DNA of 13,979 bases from Clostridiaceae bacterium (GTDB lineage: Bacteria > Bacillota > Clostridia > Oscillospirales > Acutalibacteraceae): positions 1 through 13,979 of the forward strand of contig JAEDIH010000038.1 in NCBI GenBank assembly GCA_016292575.1, read 5' to 3'. Below the pieces are notes generated by a model. It made no database searches and was not told the DNA's origin. It saw nothing but the letters and a program-made list of their open reading frames with translations. Both the position numbers and the translations under genes were made by a program. Positions 1 to 5,077 of this stretch are shown here, in pieces. The stretch's first letter is position 1; the number at the start of each line of letters is the position of its first letter.

Positions 1-194
1 GTTCGCTCATCGGCGAGGCTGTTGTTAAAACAAGCGGCGAAACCTTTGTTGACGCCGCCAGCGGACAGACCCAGTATATTCCGAACGGCAACATCTTCTT
101 TGTCGGTGCGGCGGTCATACTGCTGACCGTTATTCCGGCACTTTTCGCCGCAAAGCACTTTAAAAAAAGGCTTGCTTCGGCAGAGGAAAAGTGA
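1..194 (+). CDS. C-terminal fragment of a membrane transporter (MFS-like), cut by window edge
   Basis: The reading frame starts at base 3 and ends with TGA at 192-194, giving about 63 residues with no start in view. The visible part has a polar stretch, then one strongly hydrophobic segment (around GAAVILLTVIPALFAA), then a short basic tail rich in Lys and Glu. That is how the last transmembrane helix and cytoplasmic tail of a 12-helix permease of the major facilitator type look, but one helix is not diagnostic and other permease families are possible. It is followed by a strong terminator, so it is the last gene of its unit. Confidence 0.5.
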   Translation, partial: SLIGEAVVKTSGETFVDAASGQTQYIPNGNIFFVGAAVILLTVIPALFAAKHFKKRLASAEEK

Positions 195-224
195 AAACAG
201 ATTGCATCAAGCCGTATCGTATAT

Positions 225-270
225 CCGCCGCTTTGGACTGATTGCTCCGAAACGGCGGCTTTTGATTTTT
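225..270 (+). terminator. Rho-independent terminator after the transporter fragment
   Basis: A stem CCGCCG/CGGCGG (225-230 with 253-258) continues inward after one C-A mismatch through TTTGGA/TCCGAA, and is followed by CTTTTGATTTTT. It lies between the converging ends of the transporter fragment and the minus-strand DUF624 gene. The T-rich tail lies on the plus side only. Confidence 0.8.
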
Positions 271-275
271 GCCAC

Positions 276-902
276 CTACTGTTTATCGGAAGGTTCCTTT
301 TTTTTGCGGTCAAAAATAAAAACGCAGCAAAGGCAGGAAAGCGGAAAGGCGAGGGTGAAAAACACCGGCGCGGAAAAGGGCAGCAGGAGGAACAGAACGC
401 CGCAAATCAGCCCCACTGCGGCAAGGCAGAGTGCGCAGCGCGGAAGAAAAAGAACAAAGGCTTCAAAGAACGGTCTGCTCCCCTTTTCAAAAAGGAGATA
501 CCGGGGCATGAACAAAAACGCAAGCAAAAAAATCAGGAGGAAGCAAACGCAGACTGTGCCGCCGAAAAACGCCGGAACCGTTTTGAGCGAAAAATAGATT
601 TTAGCCGAAGAAATTCCTGCGGCAAAAAGCAGAGCAAAAAGGCAGGACGGCAAGGCAGTTTTTCTGAAGCTTCTTTTGAATGCGGAAAAGAAGTCGGAAA
701 ATGTCCGCACCTCTTCTCCGTCGTAAAGCTTGCGGCAAACACAGAACAGCGCCGTCCACGAGGAAAGCAGAGTGAAAAGAGGAAGCGCCGCCAAAACAAA
801 AAGCAGCCCCAAAAGCGCCTGCTTATGGACGGTTGAGATGAGACAGGACAGGAATTTGTCTCGCGGAGTATCCGGATAGGAAAAAAAGAGGTTCTTTTTC
901 AC
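276..902 (-). CDS. DUF624 (YesL-like) integral membrane protein
   Basis: 208 residues from a GTG start at 902; an in-frame stop lies just upstream, and a weak GGTGAT ribosome site precedes the GTG, so this start is nearly forced. About five hydrophobic segments are visible (roughly 28-55, 84-105, 111-132, 155-174, 177-197). Between the first two lies the family-like stretch with LYDGEEVRTFSDFFSAFKRSF (about 59-79), a [R/K]..(D/G)EE...FxdFFxaFkxnF pattern that I recognise from DUF624/YesL proteins, whose length (about 200 residues) also agrees. YesL-type proteins often sit beside carbohydrate-use genes in Firmicutes; their biochemical role is unknown. It is divergent from the Cro/C1 regulator. 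No convincing promoter was found for it on the minus strand in 903-1000. Confidence 0.75.
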   Translation of the reverse strand: MKKNLFFSYPDTPRDKFLSCLISTVHKQALLGLLFVLAALPLFTLLSSWTALFCVCRKLYDGEEVRTFSDFFSAFKRSFRKTALPSCLFALLFAAGISSAKIYFSLKTVPAFFGGTVCVCFLLIFLLAFLFMPRYLLFEKGSRPFFEAFVLFLPRCALCLAAVGLICGVLFLLLPFSAPVFFTLAFPLSCLCCVFIFDRKKKEPSDKQ

Positions 903-982
903 AACATATCACCGTAATGATTGTTGGCAAAAACACCGCAGGGATTTCACTGCGCAAGCGCTTTTCGCCCACAAATAATTGC

Positions 983-1011
983 TTGATTTTTGGCGTATAT
1001 TGTGGTATTAT
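983..1011 (+). promoter_or_regulatory. Promoter of the Cro/C1 regulator gene
   Basis: TTGATT (983-988), 17-base spacer, TATTAT (1006-1011), with TGG directly before the -10, which makes an extended -10. The predicted start is near 1018, leaving a very short leader that begins almost at the ribosome site. Confidence 0.7.
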
Positions 1012-1039
1012 CGGAATATAAGAAAGGATGGTGCATATC

Positions 1040-1423
1040 ATGCTTGGTGACAGACTCAGGGCAATCCGTAAAGAGCATGGGCTGACGCAGCAGAATATTG
1101 CAGACGTTTTAGGCGTTGACCGGACAACCTACACTGTTTATGAAGGCGGCTCCATTACTCCTTCGCCTGCAACCCTTGTAAAGCTCTCGCAGATTTACAA
1201 TGTTACCGTCGGCTACCTTATCGGTGTTGAAGAAAACCACCCCGAACTGCGCAAAATCCCGGAAGAAAAGCAGAGGGAAAAGCTCCTGAGCAGCGATCCC
1301 ATTTCCCTGCTAAAAAAGGAGGAAAAGGAGCTGATGCTTTATTTCAGAGTCCTTTCCGACGCAGAAAAGCACAAGATTATTGATGAAATGAAAGCCCTTG
1401 CGCAAAGGAGCGGAAAGCTTTAA
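1040..1423 (+). CDS. Cro/C1-type (XRE) helix-turn-helix transcriptional regulator
   Basis: 127 residues from ATG 1040. An in-frame ATG at 1028 overlaps the AGAAAGG ribosome site (1021-1027), so it is not used; the GTG at 1031 is a poor alternative. Residues 2-62 are a classical Cro/C1 fold: DRLRAIRKEHGLTQQNIADV gives helices 1-2, the recognition part is VDRTTYTVYEGGSITPSPAT, and LVKLSQIYNVTVGYLIG gives the last helices. Residues 63-127 are charged and helical, ending in a short alpha segment (about 100-124), possibly for dimerisation. It is the only regulator next to the three small peptide genes, which follow on the same strand within 170 bases. Control of those genes is therefore the first hypothesis, but it is inferred from position only. 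Confidence 0.9.
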   Translation: MLGDRLRAIRKEHGLTQQNIADVLGVDRTTYTVYEGGSITPSPATLVKLSQIYNVTVGYLIGVEENHPELRKIPEEKQREKLLSSDPISLLKKEEKELMLYFRVLSDAEKHKIIDEMKALAQRSGKL

Positions 1424-1452
1424 AAACGCTTTTGTATTTTTGACGGGGCAAG

Positions 1453-1481
1453 TTGTCAAAAAATTGTGAATTTTTTATAAT
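1453..1481 (+). promoter_or_regulatory. Possible upstream promoter of the first peptide unit
   Basis: TTGTCA (1453-1458), 17 bases, TATAAT (1476-1481). Close to consensus. It sits 47 bases upstream of a second promoter (1500-1528) for the same unit, so the first peptide gene may have tandem promoters. Which one is active cannot be decided from sequence; the downstream one is duplicated before the third peptide gene. Confidence 0.45.
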
Positions 1482-1499
1482 GTTTTTTTGAAGATGTGA

Positions 1500-1528
1500 T
1501 TGACTTTATTTAAAAAGTGTATTATCAT
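1500..1528 (+). promoter_or_regulatory. Promoter of the small-peptide 1-2 unit
   Basis: TTGACT (1500-1505), 17-base spacer, TATCAT (1523-1528). The block AAAGTGTATTAT with ATTAT following, and the same TTGACT spacing, recur in the promoter of the third peptide gene at 1899-1927. The transcript would begin near 1535, at the foot of a small hairpin (CAG 1534-1536 with CTG 1553-1555, and CGGG 1540-1543 with CCCG 1549-1552). Confidence 0.7.
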
Positions 1529-1588
1529 TATATCAGTGACGGGGTTGTCCCGCTGCAAAAGTTTTTAACATCGAAAGGAGTAATATCT

Positions 1589-1645
1589 ATGTTCTTTTGG
1601 TTTGCAAAAATGTTCACTAAATTCTTTCTTAAACTCATCTTCTGA
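1589..1645 (+). CDS. Small peptide 1: leaderless cationic aromatic peptide, 18 residues
   Basis: The product is MFFWFAKMFTKFFLKLIF. A full ribosome site GAAAGGAG (1573-1580) lies 8 bases before ATG, and a good promoter lies upstream. There is no signal peptide. Three lysines fall at positions 7, 11 and 15, four residues apart, so on a helix they make one basic stripe against an otherwise hydrophobic, Phe-rich surface. The tail KFFLKLIF is almost the same as the tail of peptide 2 (KFLLKLIF), and the last 27 bases of the two genes agree at 22 positions, which indicates duplication. I do not recognise a named family. Size and character resemble phenol-soluble modulins, leaderless bacteriocins or hydrophobic type I toxins, but no homology to any of these can be claimed. 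Confidence 0.65.
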   Translation: MFFWFAKMFTKFFLKLIF

Positions 1646-1700
1646 TTTCTAAATGTTTGTTTAATCGGCACTTGCCGGTTCTTGAAAGGAGCGAATACGA

Positions 1701-1802
1701 ATGCCTGAATGGCTTGAAGAACTTATTCCTCACCTTGAATTTGTTTTTTCAAAGGTGTCCAAAAAACTGTTTATCAAATTCCTGCTTAAACTTATCTTTT
1801 AA
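1701..1802 (+). CDS. Small peptide 2: leaderless amphipathic peptide, 33 residues
   Basis: The ribosome site GAAAGGAG (1684-1691) lies 9 bases before ATG 1701. The peptide begins MPEWLEELIPHLEFVF and ends KLFIKFLLKLIF. The N-terminal half is acidic (Glu 3, 6, 7, 13) and the C-terminal half basic (Lys 18, 21, 22, 26, 30; the 18-22-26-30 set is spaced by four). Hydrophobic residues follow a helical i, i+3/i+4 pattern. The start PEWLxxLIxxL recurs in peptide 3, and the tail matches peptide 1, so this gene links the other two into one family. It is in the same transcript as peptide 1, 55 bases downstream, with a short hairpin (near 1664-1680, CGGC/GCCG core) between them, and is followed by a terminator. 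Export is not evident: there is no signal sequence. Function unknown. Confidence 0.7.
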   Translation: MPEWLEELIPHLEFVFSKVSKKLFIKFLLKLIF

Positions 1803-1808
1803 TGCTCA

Positions 1809-1846
1809 ACCGGACGGCTTTTGCGGCTGTCCGGTGTTTTATTTTT
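1809..1846 (+). terminator. Terminator of the peptide 1-2 unit
   Basis: ACCGGACGGC (1809-1818) pairs with GCTGTCCGGT (1826-1835) with one G-U pair and a 7-base loop, followed by GTTTTATTTTT. It begins only 7 bases after the peptide 2 stop codon, which supports that small gene as the end of a real transcript. Confidence 0.85.
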
Positions 1847-1898
1847 CGCGCGTTAATAGTTCGTTAAATTTTTTTACACTTTTTATCCGCATTTTTAA

Positions 1899-1927
1899 TT
1901 GACTTATAAAACAAAGTGTATTATTAT
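1899..1927 (+). promoter_or_regulatory. Promoter of small peptide 3, a copy of the peptide 1 promoter
   Basis: TTGACT (1899-1904), 17-base spacer, TATTAT (1922-1927). From the -35 to just past the -10 it is close to the 1500-1528 promoter, with the identical core AAAGTGTATTAT. This spacer conservation is more than sigma-A recognition needs, so a shared regulator site or a recent duplication is likely. Confidence 0.7.
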
Positions 1928-1941
1928 TATTTTAGCTGAAG

Positions 1942-1973
1942 ATTCGTCACATTATCGGCTAATGTGTCGGAAT
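1942..1973 (+). promoter_or_regulatory. Hairpin in the 5' leader of peptide 3
   Basis: CACATTA (1948-1954) pairs with TAATGTG (1960-1966) around the loop TCGGC; ATTC (1942-1945) can pair with GAAT (1970-1973) beyond an internal loop. It begins about 8 bases after the predicted start site and ends about 18 bases before the ribosome site. There is no T-tract, so it is not a terminator; mRNA stabilisation is one possible role. Confidence 0.5.
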
Positions 1974-2005
1974 CGGCAAATAAAATTAAGAAAGGAGTTA
2001 CAATA

Positions 2006-2230
2006 ATGAAAAAGGTTCTTGCAGTTCTTCTTGCAGTTATCATGCTTTTCTCGGTTGTAGCCATCGGCGTTGCTGCTGAAACTACTACCGCTGCTGCCGG
2101 CGAAGAAGGAAGCAACGTTCAGCTTCCCGAATGGCTTACCAGTCTCATCGCTCGCCTTAAGCAGGTCATTGCAAAGCTTCTCCTTAAGCTTGGCATCAAG
2201 CTCAACTGGAACAATCTCTTGGCCGCGTAA
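2006..2230 (+). CDS. Small peptide 3: secreted precursor with PEWL/Lys-stripe helix, 74 residues
   Basis: Start ATG 2006 is set by GAAAGGAG (1990-1997), 8 bases upstream; an upstream in-frame extension to 1964 has no ribosome site and would spoil the signal peptide. Residues 1-24 are a clear Sec signal (MKK, a long Leu/Val/Ala core, then GVAA, probable cut before ETTT). The mature part, about 50 residues, has a low-complexity Thr/Ala/Glu linker (25-38) and a helix starting LPEWLTSLIARL (40-51). Lys 57, 61 and 65 continue the four-residue spacing, ending KLNWNNLLAA. The PEWLxxLI start and the KxxxKxxxKL tail are shared with peptide 2. It has its own promoter and terminator. No Cys, no double-Gly leader and no lipobox are present, so it is not an obvious lantibiotic, class II bacteriocin or lipoprotein. 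Function unknown. Confidence 0.85.
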   Translation: MKKVLAVLLAVIMLFSVVAIGVAAETTTAAAGEEGSNVQLPEWLTSLIARLKQVIAKLLLKLGIKLNWNNLLAA

Positions 2231-2250
2231 GCTTGTTGAAAGAGCTTGAA

Positions 2251-2278
2251 AGGGCTGCCTTCCGGGCGGCTCTTTTTT
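2251..2278 (+). terminator. Terminator of peptide 3
   Basis: AGGGCTGCC (2251-2259) pairs with GGCGGCTCT (2264-2272, including two G-U pairs) and runs into TTTTTT. It begins 20 bases after the peptide 3 stop. Confidence 0.85.
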
Positions 2279-2325
2279 CAATTTTTCAATATTGCAGACG
2301 CATAACAGATTTTTTTCATTTTGTG

Positions 2326-2354
2326 ATGACAAATCGGGATTTTTGTGTTATACT
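2326..2354 (+). promoter_or_regulatory. Promoter of the gene at 2414
   Basis: ATGACA (2326-2331), 17-base spacer, TATACT (2349-2354). The predicted start is near 2361, giving a leader of about 53 bases before ATG 2414. Confidence 0.6.
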
Positions 2355-2413
2355 TATATATCCACTGATTTGTCAGGGGTCATTTATGTAAAATCCTACC
2401 GAAGGAGATCGAA

Positions 2414-3289
2414 ATGAGTATTGCAGTTGATAACATAAAAGGCGTGCTGGAGCTTCTTGATGAAAACCTTTCAAAGCTCGGCTTTGAAAAAAAGACCGGG
2501 CTTGAGGTTCAGGAAAACGGTGCTTATGCAACCTTTTCCGGCGAAAAGGGTGCGCTTAAATTAAAATATGAAAACGAGATTGCCGCTGTGTATTTTGCTG
2601 AAGAAGAGACCGCACTTGAAGAGGGCGGAAAAAAGCTTGTTGCCACTCTCCTTCCCGAAAACGGCGACAGCAGAGACGTTAAATACGTTGCAAACGAGAT
2701 TGCAGATTGCCTGAACGAGCGCTTTGCAAAAAAAGCGGCGGTCAAAAAGAACGGTACGACCAAGGCGCCGCAGACCGTTTCCAAAACCGCAGTCAAAAAC
2801 GGCTCGTACTATGATGCAAATACCCTTGCAAGCAAGCTCTGCCTTGTTTTTCCGGAGCTCAGAGATTTATATAAGCAGAACATTGCCGAATACGGCGAGT
2901 TCCTCTCGGAAAAGTTTTTCACCGAATACGGCACGGAAAAGGTCATTTCAGCAATTAAGCAGAATAACCCTCAGACGATGAAAAAGCTTTTCCAGATCCT
3001 CAACGAAATTTATGAGGACGGAACGAACGATACGCAGAGCCTTATTGCCGTAACAATCCTCGGCGAGCTGAACAACGACCAGATTTTGCTTGCGCGCTGC
3101 GTGGATTATATGAGCGAAACGCTTGCCCCGCCGGTCATTGAGGTCAACCGCTATCTTGCCTCCGCAGCAGGAAAGAGGGCTAAGAAAAAGCTCCTCAATC
3201 CCCCGGTATACAAGCCCAAGAAAAAGAAAAAGCCCGGTCTTCTGGCTCAGATGATGGCCGGCGGCGGTGGTGTAACTCCGCCGATGTAA
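2414..3289 (+). CDS. Protein of unknown function, DUF7674-like central domain
   Basis: 291 residues; the AAGGAG site (2402-2407) fixes ATG 2414. Three parts are visible. Residues 1-105 are a small alpha/beta domain that looks like a compact sensor or chaperone-type fold. Residues 106-130 are a Lys/Thr-rich linker. Residues 135-250 are all-helical, with LVFPELRDLYKQNIAEYGEF and a later acidic helical stretch; this FPEL...Y....EYGE pattern resembles the DUF7674 family, recalled from memory and not checked. The C-terminus is unusual: a run of lysines (about 255-273), then LLAQMMAGGGGVTPPM. There is no signal peptide or membrane segment, so it is probably cytoplasmic; the basic tail could bind nucleic acid or membrane. 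It has its own promoter and terminator. No function can be assigned. Confidence 0.8.
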   Translation: MSIAVDNIKGVLELLDENLSKLGFEKKTGLEVQENGAYATFSGEKGALKLKYENEIAAVYFAEEETALEEGGKKLVATLLPENGDSRDVKYVANEIADCLNERFAKKAAVKKNGTTKAPQTVSKTAVKNGSYYDANTLASKLCLVFPELRDLYKQNIAEYGEFLSEKFFTEYGTEKVISAIKQNNPQTMKKLFQILNEIYEDGTNDTQSLIAVTILGELNNDQILLARCVDYMSETLAPPVIEVNRYLASAAGKRAKKKLLNPPVYKPKKKKKPGLLAQMMAGGGGVTPPM

Positions 3290-3298
3290 CACAAAGCC

Positions 3299-3331
3299 GG
3301 GACTGCCGCAAAAGCTGCGACAGTCCCTTTT
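3299..3331 (+). terminator. Terminator after the gene at 2414
   Basis: GGGACTG (3299-3305) pairs with CAGTCCC (3321-3327), with GCA/TGC (3308-3310 with 3316-3318) inside, then TTTT. It lies only 20 bases before the next gene. The GNAT gene has no other visible promoter, so it probably depends on readthrough or on a promoter inside the upstream gene. Confidence 0.75.
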
Positions 3332-3350
3332 CAGTCTCCGGAGGTGCCGA

Positions 3351-4457
3351 ATGATTATTGAAACAGCAAAAACAGCCGACTTTAAAGAGCTTCTTAAATT
3401 TGAAAACCGTGTTTTTAAAATTAAATTTGAAAACAAGGTGCCGAAGGTGTACCGCTTTCCGGAAAGCGCCGCGCTTCACGGTATTCACCGCGAGGGCGGA
3501 AAAATTGCGGGCGGTATCTGTATTCTTCCGGGCGCGTTTATAATCGGCAGCGAAAAGCTTGTTACGGCCGGTATAGGCTCGGTTGCCGTTGCAAAGGGGC
3601 TTCGCGGACGCGGAATAATGAATGAGCTTATGCTGTATGCCGAAAAAAAGAGTCTTGAATATGGAGCGGATGTTGGCTTCCTTTCCGGCTACCGTTTCCG
3701 TTATCAGCGTTTCGGCTATGTTCCGGCAGGCATTAAATATGTTTTTGAGATCTCAGACAACCTTATCGCACGCACAAAGGAGAGCGAGAAGCTTTGCTTT
3801 TCTCCTGTTGCGAGCGCAGAGGACGAAGAGGCTGTTTTTGCCCTTTACTCAGCACAGGAGATTCGCTTTGAGCGGGAAAGGGAACGCTTTGCGTCAATCC
3901 TCAGAACATGGCACAGCGAAGCATACCTTGTTGAAGACCGGGACGGAAATGTCTGCGGATACCTGATATACAAAGGAGACGAAAACGCCGTTTCGGAGCT
4001 TATTCTTAAAGATAATGCAAAGGCGCGTGACGTGCTCGTTCTTTTTGCAAGGGAAAAGGGACTTAAAAATCTTTTGGTTTGGTGCTGCGATTTTCAGCGA
4101 AGCCTTTTGAAAAAGCTGCTTGAGTTTGGAGAGCATTACAGAGCGGAGGTGCCGGTGAGTCTCAAAATTTTCAGCTACAGGAATTTTATTGAAAAAATGC
4201 TTTCGCTCAAAGCGCGGCTCGGTGCGGTTCAAAGCGGCTCTCTTGTTCTGAGAATCGGAGAGGAAACGCTTAAAATTACCGTTGACGGAAAGAATGTTAC
4301 GGTTTTTGAAACGCAGGAAAAACCTGAGCTTTCCTTCACACAAACCGAGGCCGCCGTTGCCCTTACCCGCCCCGAGTGCGCCGTGACGGAGAACGCGCTT
4401 TTCAATGCGTGGACTCCGCTTTGCCCGTTCTCAATTTTTTCCGTTGATACCGTTTGA
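3351..4457 (+). CDS. GNAT-family N-acetyltransferase, Eis-like
   Basis: 368 residues; ribosome site GGAGGTG lies 5-6 bases before ATG 3351. The N-terminal domain (about 1-135) carries the acetyl-CoA site: TAGIGSVAVAKGLRGRGIMN (72-91) contains the beta4 strand and the RGRGIM pyrophosphate-binding loop, followed by helix LMLYAEKKSLEYGADVGFLS and the GYRFRYQRFGY stretch (113-123) typical of the Eis/GNAT-9 group. A second, divergent GNAT-like half (about 150-270) and a C-terminal SCP2-like segment (about 285-345, SGSLVLRIGEETLKITVDG) complete the Eis plan of tandem GNAT plus sterol-carrier fold. Eis proteins N-acetylate amines such as aminoglycosides or lysines; the substrate here is unknown. No convincing terminator follows. 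Confidence 0.8.
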   Translation: MIIETAKTADFKELLKFENRVFKIKFENKVPKVYRFPESAALHGIHREGGKIAGGICILPGAFIIGSEKLVTAGIGSVAVAKGLRGRGIMNELMLYAEKKSLEYGADVGFLSGYRFRYQRFGYVPAGIKYVFEISDNLIARTKESEKLCFSPVASAEDEEAVFALYSAQEIRFERERERFASILRTWHSEAYLVEDRDGNVCGYLIYKGDENAVSELILKDNAKARDVLVLFAREKGLKNLLVWCCDFQRSLLKKLLEFGEHYRAEVPVSLKIFSYRNFIEKMLSLKARLGAVQSGSLVLRIGEETLKITVDGKNVTVFETQEKPELSFTQTEAAVALTRPECAVTENALFNAWTPLCPFSIFSVDTV

Positions 4458-4517
4458 TTTATTATGCCGTTTGACTGTACTGCAGCCGAACGGCTAAAAA
4501 ATATAATTTTAAAGACC

Positions 4518-4546
4518 TTGACAAACTTATAAAAATACCCTATAAT
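4518..4546 (+). promoter_or_regulatory. Promoter of the marR-ABC-ABC operon
   Basis: TTGACA (4518-4523), 17-base spacer, TATAAT (4541-4546): perfect consensus in both boxes and spacing. Such a strong promoter fits a unit held down by a repressor; an operator lies directly downstream. Confidence 0.92.
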
Positions 4547-4566
4547 ACGTAAAATGTTAGAACCCG

Positions 4567-4588
4567 AACAGTTAGCGCGCTAACTGTT
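4567..4588 (+). promoter_or_regulatory. MarR operator: perfect 22-bp palindrome with extra half-sites
   Basis: The core CAGTTAGCGCGCTAACTG (4569-4586) extends to a perfect 22-bp inverted repeat, 4567-4588. Further GTTAG half-sites lie at 4556-4560 and 4586-4590; the second forms the overlapping dyad CTAACTGTTAG (4580-4590). The array begins about 3 bases after the predicted start site (near 4553), so a bound dimer would block early elongation or promoter escape. Autorepression by the adjacent MarR protein is the natural reading. Confidence 0.85.
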
Positions 4589-4624
4589 AGCGAACGAACT
4601 TTATTTTTCAAAGGAGGTCGGAAC

Positions 4625-5077
4625 TTGGAAAAGAATAAGTACATTTTTTTTGAGCTTCACAAATGCTCGCGGCTCATCAAGCGGTATATTGACAATAATA
4701 CCGACAAGGAAAAGTATGAAAAGCTGACGGGTGTACACAGCTGGGCAATCGGCTTTTTTTTTCATAACCGCGACCGTGATATTTTTCAGCGCGATTTTGA
4801 AAAGGAGTGCAATGTCCGCCGTTCAAGCGCAACGGAAATGCTCAAGCGAATGGAAAAGAACGGAATGATAAAGCGCGTGGGCGTTGACTATGACGCAAGG
4901 CTCAAAAAAATAGTTCTGACAGACAAGGCCATTGAAATTCAGAAAACGCTTGACGAAAAGTTCACTCAGCTTGAAAGCAATCTTTCAAAGGGCATAAGCC
5001 GTGAGGAGCTTGAAACATTTTTCACCGTTCTTTCAAAGATAACGAATAATATCGGGGAGGGATCCGAAGATGATTAA
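4625..5077 (+). CDS. MarR-family transcriptional repressor of the ABC exporter operon
   Basis: 150 residues from a TTG start at 4625; AAAGGAGG (4610-4617) lies 7 bases before it, and the next in-frame Met is at residue 72, so TTG is required. The fold is a winged helix: the recognition region is CNVRRSSATEMLKRMEKNGM (62-81) and the wing VGVDYDARLKKIVLTDKA (85-102) contains the D-x-R pattern of MarR proteins. Helices at both ends (about 5-22 and 103-145) form the dimer interface. The stop overlaps the next gene's start by 8 bases, so translation is coupled. It most likely represses its own operon through the 4567-4588 operator and is released by a ligand that is perhaps also an export substrate. 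The rare start codon would keep repressor levels low. Confidence 0.92.
   Translation: MEKNKYIFFELHKCSRLIKRYIDNNTDKEKYEKLTGVHSWAIGFFFHNRDRDIFQRDFEKECNVRRSSATEMLKRMEKNGMIKRVGVDYDARLKKIVLTDKAIEIQKTLDEKFTQLESNLSKGISREELETFFTVLSKITNNIGEGSEDD

Larger units (their letters stand above)
1441..1549 (+). repeat. Two copies of TGACGGGG...TTGTC around the peptide promoters
   Basis: TGACGGGG followed by TTGTC occurs at 1441-1457 (four extra bases CAAG between the halves) and at 1537-1549 (halves adjacent). The two copies flank both candidate promoters. They could be regulator half-sites, for example for the neighbouring Cro/C1 protein, or coincidence. Confidence 0.3.

Noticed and set aside
533..799. Second open frame on the minus strand inside the DUF624 gene
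   Set aside because: An overlapping frame with no ribosome site and Arg/Ser/Phe-rich shadow composition; the DUF624 frame has family motifs and membrane segments.
1589..1645. Type I toxin-antitoxin reading of peptide 1
   Set aside because: The size and hydrophobicity fit, but I saw no convincing antisense promoter and terminator pair over the gene, and the relatedness to a secreted peptide argues for another role. Not excluded.
1657..1902. An 81-codon plus-strand open frame over the second peptide gene
   Set aside because: It has no ribosome site, runs through the terminator at 1809-1846 and reads peptide 2 in another frame. Peptide 2 has the proper site, family resemblance and a stop just before the terminator.
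1952..2332. Minus-strand open frame opposite peptide 3
   Set aside because: It crosses a terminator and has no ribosome site; it is the complement of a well-supported plus-strand gene.
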